DNA of 64,000 nucleotides from Bacteroidales bacterium UBA1745 (lineage in GTDB: Bacteria > Bacteroidota > Bacteroidia > Bacteroidales > UBA932): assembly GCA_002314885.1 (NCBI GenBank), contig DCHT01000066.1, forward strand, positions 10,116-74,115. Direction: 5' to 3'. The translations under genes were made by a program, and so were the position numbers. The notes below the pieces were generated by a model. It was not told where the DNA came from, searched no databases, and was given only the letters and a program-made list of their open reading frames with translations. Position 1 is the first letter of the stretch. Each line of letters begins with the position of its first letter. Shown piece after piece: positions 60,220 through 64,000 of the stretch.

Positions 60220-61276
60220 ATTTCAATATACTCTTGAACAATGCGACCTGGTTGCGTGTACGAACTAGGTTGTGCTCCGGGTACTGAATCTTATAATAGG
60301 TGTCGCCGTTGATGTAGTCTGCGAAGAAGCGGACTGCCTGCATATATGGGAACAGGGCGGCGGCGTATGGAAGATTTTCTATTTCAATCGGAGTGAGGAA
60401 GGAGCCGGCTGACTCGAGATAACCCTTGCGGAAGGCTTCGTAGATGTCCATCCTGAAGGCGACCTTTTCGATTGCCGGATCGTCTTCTGCAACAGTATTT
60501 GCGGCGGTTCTGAGGAAGTCTCCGAAGTCCGAGAATATGAAGCTAGGCATCACTGTGTCGAGGTCGATGACGCAGAGGACATTGTCGTCCTTGTCGAAGA
60601 GGATGTTGTTGACCTTAGGGTCGCAGTGGCAGATGCGCTTTGGCAGCTTGCCTTCGCGGTAGAGCCTTTCGGCCTTGCACATTTCCTCGTCATATTCATT
60701 GAGGAAGGCGAGGATTTCCTGGACTTCAGGCTCGCTCATACGGCCCACGGCGTCCTTTGCTACGGCTTCCTTGAGCTGACGGGAGCGCAGTTCCATATTG
60801 TGGAAGTCAGGAATGGTCTCTCCGAGCGTCTCAGGCACATCGACGAGCTGCTGCTCGAACTTGCCTATGGCCTTGCCGGTGTAGTAGGAGGTCTCAGGAT
60901 TGACTTCGTCCTTGGTGACTGAATCCGGAATCAGGACAGTCATTCTCCAATAACCGCTGTCGTCCTTGTACCAGGACTTGTTGCCGTCCTTGACTGGCAC
61001 GACTGTGAGGACCTTTCGGTCGATGTCGTCGGCGCCTTCAGCCACGAGTTTGCCCCTGATGTGGCTGGTGACGACTTCGATGTTATGCTGGAGGAGTTCG
61101 ACATCCTGGAAGATGGCGTTGTTGATTCTCTGCAGCACATATTCCGTCGGCTGGCCTTCTATCTTCACGCGGAAGGTGTCGTTGATGAGTCCTTTGCCGA
61201 GAGGTTCCACTGCAGCGACTGCTCCTGCAATCGCGAACTGTCCAGCTATCTGAACGAGGTCTTTCCTTGATTCCAT
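60191..61276 (-). CDS. N-acetylhexosamine 1-kinase-like phosphotransferase (NahK-type)
   Basis: A 361-residue APH-fold kinase: LGKGLINDTFRVKIEGQPTE (nucleotide-loop region), YVLQRINNAIFQDVELLQHN, the catalytic loop RICHCDPKVNNILFD and the metal segment NVLCVIDLDTVMPSFIFSDF. The combination resembles N-acetylhexosamine 1-kinases (NahK) of Bifidobacterium and Bacteroidota, which phosphorylate GlcNAc/GalNAc at C1. The ATG at 61276 (MESRKDLVQIAG) is used rather than a TTG five codons upstream. It converges on and overlaps the peptidase gene, and its GC-richer composition separates it from the wall-polymer locus, although its probable substrate is the sugar released there. Confidence 0.85.
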   Translation of the reverse strand: MESRKDLVQIAGQFAIAGAVAAVEPLGKGLINDTFRVKIEGQPTEYVLQRINNAIFQDVELLQHNIEVVTSHIRGKLVAEGADDIDRKVLTVVPVKDGNKSWYKDDSGYWRMTVLIPDSVTKDEVNPETSYYTGKAIGKFEQQLVDVPETLGETIPDFHNMELRSRQLKEAVAKDAVGRMSEPEVQEILAFLNEYDEEMCKAERLYREGKLPKRICHCDPKVNNILFDKDDNVLCVIDLDTVMPSFIFSDFGDFLRTAANTVAEDDPAIEKVAFRMDIYEAFRKGYLESAGSFLTPIEIENLPYAAALFPYMQAVRFFADYINGDTYYKIQYPEHNLVRTRNQVALFKSILKSRIYNSKQE

Positions 61277-61331
61277 ATAATTATATGTCAAATGTCTATA
61301 TACAAATATGGTAAAAATATCTTAATCTACC

Positions 61332-61339
61332 TATCTTTG
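61332..61339 (+). promoter_or_regulatory. -7 promoter element (TATCTTTG) of the condensation-fold gene
   Basis: TATCTTTG fits TAnnTTTG and lies 22 bases before the ATG at 61362. The -33 element is not clear. The 85-base interval also carries the start region of the divergent NahK-like gene, where CATATTTG on the minus strand (61310-61303) is a weaker -7 candidate. Confidence 0.5.
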
Positions 61340-61361
61340 TTGAGACCAATTTAACAAGAAG

Positions 61362-62648
61362 ATGACTGACAACAATACCATCAATTGTGGAACAATGATG
61401 TATTACAGCCTGACTCCCAATGAAGGAATCACGGTGCACTATGTAATCGAGATGAAGGATAAGGTCGATGGCAATGCCTTGCGCAATGCCGTGGATACTG
61501 CTATGAAGCGTTATCCTTATCTGGGAAAGAAGATTGTGGCCACGGCCGAGGGCTATCGTCTGGAGGACAATGATCTTCCCGTTGTTGTCAGGAACACCCA
61601 CCACACGATCCCTTTGTGCGGTCCTGATGCCAATTATCATCAGTTCACATTCACATACGCCGATCACACCATCTATCTTAACAACACCCACGCACTTGTG
61701 GACGGACGTGGACGCAGTCCCTTCCTTCACACGGTGATGTACTATTACTGCAAGGAGCGTTACAATGAGGATGTTCAGATGGACGGCGTAAATCTGGTGG
61801 ACAGTCCTATCGATCCGAGGGAATACTACGACCCGTTCAACGACGAGATCCCTAATGCTGACATCGATCTTTCAGCCGCCCTTCCGGCACCTCGTATGGC
61901 TATGTCGCTGGCCGATATGGGCCTTGTGCATCCTTCACCGTCGCACACTCAGATGCACCATATCTGCCTTGACGAGAAGCAGATGATGGCCAAATGCAAG
62001 CAGAATGACGCTTCTCCGAATTCAGCAATCTGCGTCATCCTGGCCCGTGCAATTGCCAAACTTCACCCTGACAGCACTGAGCCGATTATCGCGAATGTGG
62101 GAATGGACCCGCGCGGTGCTCTGAAAGCCGACCTGTCCCATCATCCTCTTGCCACCAGTACAAGCATCGAATTCACGCCTGAAATGCGCGATATGAGCTT
62201 CGAGGAGCAGAATACCATCTTCCGTGGCGAATTGATCCTGCGTTCAGAACCGAGCAATATGCTGCTTGGAGCTCAGGCCGTGAAGAAGATCTATGCTGAC
62301 ATCAACGCGCTGCCTACTTTAGAGCAGAAACTGGGCGGCGTACAGCAGATCCTCGAGATGGCCTTGAAGACTCGCACCTTCTCAGTGTCATATTCGGGCA
62401 AGAGCAACTACGGCTCGTGTGACAGCCACATTGCGGCCCTCTTCCCTCAGTTGGATTTCAAGAACATCGGCTTTGCCATAGAGATCACCGCCACCAACGG
62501 CAAGTTCTATCTCACCATCAGCCAGGGTTGGCGCGAGGACGTCTATTTCAATGCCTTCCTCAAGGAACTTACCCTGCTCGGCCTGGACTACGATCTCCTC
62601 TACAGCGCCCAGCTTGAGCCGATTGTCATCGATATACCTTTCGCGTAA
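61362..62648 (+). CDS. Condensation/CAT-fold acyltransferase-like protein
   Basis: A 428-residue protein with the two-lobed CoA-dependent acyltransferase fold typical of stand-alone condensation-like proteins. An N-terminal region reads MMYYSLTPNEGITVHYVIEM, the active-site-like motif is YLNNTHALVDGRGRSPFLH (a variant HxxxDG) and the C-terminal lobe has FSVSYSGKSNYGSCDSHI and AIEITATNGKFYLTISQGW. The usual first His of HHxxxDG is Thr here (NTHALVDG), while the catalytic-position His and the Asp-Gly are kept. The acyl donor and acceptor are unknown; alcohol or sugar acetylation is possible. The alpha/beta hydrolase gene follows after 13 bases, suggesting a shared transcript. Confidence 0.75.
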   Translation: MTDNNTINCGTMMYYSLTPNEGITVHYVIEMKDKVDGNALRNAVDTAMKRYPYLGKKIVATAEGYRLEDNDLPVVVRNTHHTIPLCGPDANYHQFTFTYADHTIYLNNTHALVDGRGRSPFLHTVMYYYCKERYNEDVQMDGVNLVDSPIDPREYYDPFNDEIPNADIDLSAALPAPRMAMSLADMGLVHPSPSHTQMHHICLDEKQMMAKCKQNDASPNSAICVILARAIAKLHPDSTEPIIANVGMDPRGALKADLSHHPLATSTSIEFTPEMRDMSFEEQNTIFRGELILRSEPSNMLLGAQAVKKIYADINALPTLEQKLGGVQQILEMALKTRTFSVSYSGKSNYGSCDSHIAALFPQLDFKNIGFAIEITATNGKFYLTISQGWREDVYFNAFLKELTLLGLDYDLLYSAQLEPIVIDIPFA

Positions 62649-62661
62649 TAATTGATTTATT

Positions 62662-63411
62662 ATGAAGTTCCTCTCTGCAATCCCAAAGTTTTTTTACTTC
62701 AATTATCTTAGACTGACGTGCTGCAAGCACAAGGAGTCGGTTCATCACATCGAGATAGACGGACTTGACATCCTTTATACTGTCAGAGGTCCAGAAAATG
62801 GCAAGCCTGTTGTGCTGATGCACGGAAACGGCGGCTCCCACAGGAGTATGAGGACTCAGCAGCTGCAGCTCGCCAAAGAAGGCTACAGGGTGTATTGCCC
62901 GGATACCAGGGGACAGGGAGCCAACGAGCCTCTTACGGAGTATCACTATGCTGATTTTGCCGAGGATTGCTACCAGTTCATCCAGAAACTCGGACTGGAC
63001 AAGCCGATCGTGGGCGGATGGAGTGACGGCGGAATCAACGCGCTGCTGCTGGAAATGGCGCACCCAGGCACTTCTTCGATGATAGTCGTCGCAGGAGCGA
63101 ACCTTACTCCGGATTGTGGCGATGGATTCGAGGAGTTCAAGGCCTGGATACTCGAGCAGGGGACTCCGCTCGCGCTGATGATGCTGGACGAGCCTCAGAT
63201 CGATCCGAAGGACTTGAATGCCATCAAATGTCCGGCACTGGTCATCGCCGGCAGCAAGGACCTTATCTCAGTCGAGCACACGAAACTCATTGCCGACAAC
63301 ATCCCGAATTCCGAATTGGTAATCGTCGAGGGAGCAACGCACAGCAGCTATATCAAGAAAAACCCTAGACTCGGCAGGTATATGCTGGCTTTTATGCGTT
63401 CGAGGGCCTAA
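62662..63411 (+). CDS. Alpha/beta-fold hydrolase
   Basis: A 249-residue hydrolase with VVLMHGNGGSHRSMRTQQLQ (oxyanion HGN), YCPDTRGQGANEPLTEYHYA, the nucleophile elbow IVGGWSDGGINALLLEM (Ser of GWSDG), acid Asp in VIAGSKDLISVEHTKL and His in VEGATHSSYIKKN. The triad is complete. The first 30 residues (MKFLSAIPKFFYFNYLRLTC) are hydrophobic and basic, perhaps a membrane-peripheral anchor. It resembles small-ester hydrolases; the substrate is not determinable. It follows the acyltransferase-like gene and overlaps the convergent Na/Pi cotransporter gene by 20 bases. Confidence 0.88.
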   Translation: MKFLSAIPKFFYFNYLRLTCCKHKESVHHIEIDGLDILYTVRGPENGKPVVLMHGNGGSHRSMRTQQLQLAKEGYRVYCPDTRGQGANEPLTEYHYADFAEDCYQFIQKLGLDKPIVGGWSDGGINALLLEMAHPGTSSMIVVAGANLTPDCGDGFEEFKAWILEQGTPLALMMLDEPQIDPKDLNAIKCPALVIAGSKDLISVEHTKLIADNIPNSELVIVEGATHSSYIKKNPRLGRYMLAFMRSRA

Positions 63412-64000
63412 GAACAATGCTCTGGGATATATTGATCAGAAAGTCTCCCATCTTCTCCATCTGCTCCAGAACATTCAGATAGAATACCGTTTCGAAATAG
63501 GCGTCGCCCTTTGAGTCGATGCCTTCAAGTTCGAGGTCACGACATTCGTTCCTGAAGTCATTGATAGCCTCTTCGTCGGCTTCGGCGTTGCGGATATCCT
63601 TGATGCGTTTTGCATTCTCAAGATTCCATATCATATCCTCGTAGGCCTGAGAGAGATAGACGACCATCTTGTCGAGCTTGGCGATGTGAGCAGGGGAGAG
63701 CTTGCGCCCGTATGCGTGCATATTCATCAATGAACGGCTGATGGATTCGCCACTGTCGCCCAATGACTCCAGCTCGCCGCAGATTCGGATCTGCGAACGG
63801 ACTAGCTCCTTTGATTCGCTGCTCAAGTGGTCCTTCCCAAGGTCATTTAGGAACTTCACGATCTCATATTCAATGCGGTCTGATATCTCCTCGTACTTCA
63901 CCAGTTTGTCCCTGTAAACCTGGAATTTCTCTTCGTTGTCCGAATTGTTGACAGCCTCAGAGAGGTACTCCAGGCCATTCTTCATTATCTTGCTGAAGTG
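63392..64000 (-). CDS. Na/Pi cotransporter-family protein, C-terminal PhoU-like part (runs off the right edge)
   Basis: The last 202 residues of a longer protein; an open frame continues to base 64000 with no start required, so the ATG at 63985 is internal. The visible part is a PhoU-like four-helix domain: VNNSDNEEKFQVYRDKLVKY, ISDRIEYEIVKFLNDLGK, ELESLGDSGESISRSLMNMH (the E-x-x-x-D metal-type helix) and ETVFYLNVLEQMEKMGDFLI. This is the usual C-terminal module of bacterial NptA/YjbB-type sodium/phosphate cotransporters in Bacteroidota. The membrane part would lie beyond the window. A free PhoU protein is less likely because the frame is still open at the edge. Confidence 0.8.
   Translation of the reverse strand, partial: HFSKIMKNGLEYLSEAVNNSDNEEKFQVYRDKLVKYEEISDRIEYEIVKFLNDLGKDHLSSESKELVRSQIRICGELESLGDSGESISRSLMNMHAYGRKLSPAHIAKLDKMVVYLSQAYEDMIWNLENAKRIKDIRNAEADEEAINDFRNECRDLELEGIDSKGDAYFETVFYLNVLEQMEKMGDFLINISQSIVLRPSNA

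Noticed and set aside
1..64000. tRNA, rRNA, CRISPR arrays, insertion sequences or integrases
   Set aside because: No cloverleaf-like, ribosomal, spacer-repeat or transposase/integrase patterns were noticed on either strand while reading through the window; a dedicated scan was not possible.

Overview
The window reads as a chromosomal segment of a Bacteroidales (Bacteroidota) bacterium, probably an uncultured gut or rumen lineage. The basis is a SusC/SusD pair, many lipoprotein signal peptides, TAnnTTTG-type -7 promoter elements, no obvious Shine-Dalgarno dependence and dense short-gap operons. The genus cannot be fixed from sequence alone. I see no rRNA, tRNA, CRISPR array or insertion sequence, and no stretch over 300 bases lacks a gene.

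Left part (1-20.2 kb): a GH13 amylase-family gene runs off the left edge and faces a PHP-domain phosphodiesterase, an alanine/glycine:cation symporter and an APH-fold kinase. A partner-switching module follows: STAS antagonist and RsbW-like kinase on one strand, and a Cache-HAMP-PP2C phosphatase divergent from them. A tightly packed minus-strand run (14.1 to 6.6 kb) carries a small lipoprotein, a complete RND efflux system (adaptor, pump, TolC-like porin) and a split RelA/SpoT pair (HD hydrolase gene plus synthetase gene). A plus-strand run (14.2-20.2 kb) encodes a barrel protein, a lipoprotein esterase, two unknown lipoproteins, a flavodiiron protein and a Fluc fluoride channel.

Middle (20.3-36.5 kb): six minus-strand genes form a group-4-hydrogenase/complex-I-like membrane complex. 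All four [NiFe] cysteine ligands and three of the four proximal-cluster cysteines are absent, which matches the Ehr (energy-converting hydrogenase-related) class. Divergent from it is a probable operon of FAD oxidoreductase, SSS symporter, DUF4886 protein, GH2 beta-galactosidase and GH33 sialidase, aimed at sialylated galactosides.

The most interesting region is 36.5-60.2 kb, a visibly more AT-rich cassette. A DeoR/AgaR-type regulator and repeated AACGAAATAT operators control a SusC/SusD locus. Its enzymes are a neutral-ceramidase-like/GH20 fusion, a second GH20, a MurQ-type etherase, a 977-residue repeat lipoprotein resembling pseudomurein-binding repeats, a lipoprotein resembling the archaeal-virus pseudomurein endoisopeptidases PeiW/PeiP (peptidase C71), a lamin-tail/TIM-barrel hydrolase, a BadF-type amino-sugar kinase, an FHS-family sugar transporter and three exported peptide/amide hydrolases. 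Together they read as a complete utilization locus for a peptide-crosslinked amino-sugar wall polymer. I propose archaeal pseudomurein as the target, with bacterial murein as the main alternative because of the MurQ homologue.

Right edge (60.2-64 kb): an N-acetylhexosamine-1-kinase-like gene, a condensation-fold acyltransferase, an alpha/beta hydrolase and the C-terminal part of a Na/Pi cotransporter with a PhoU-like domain.
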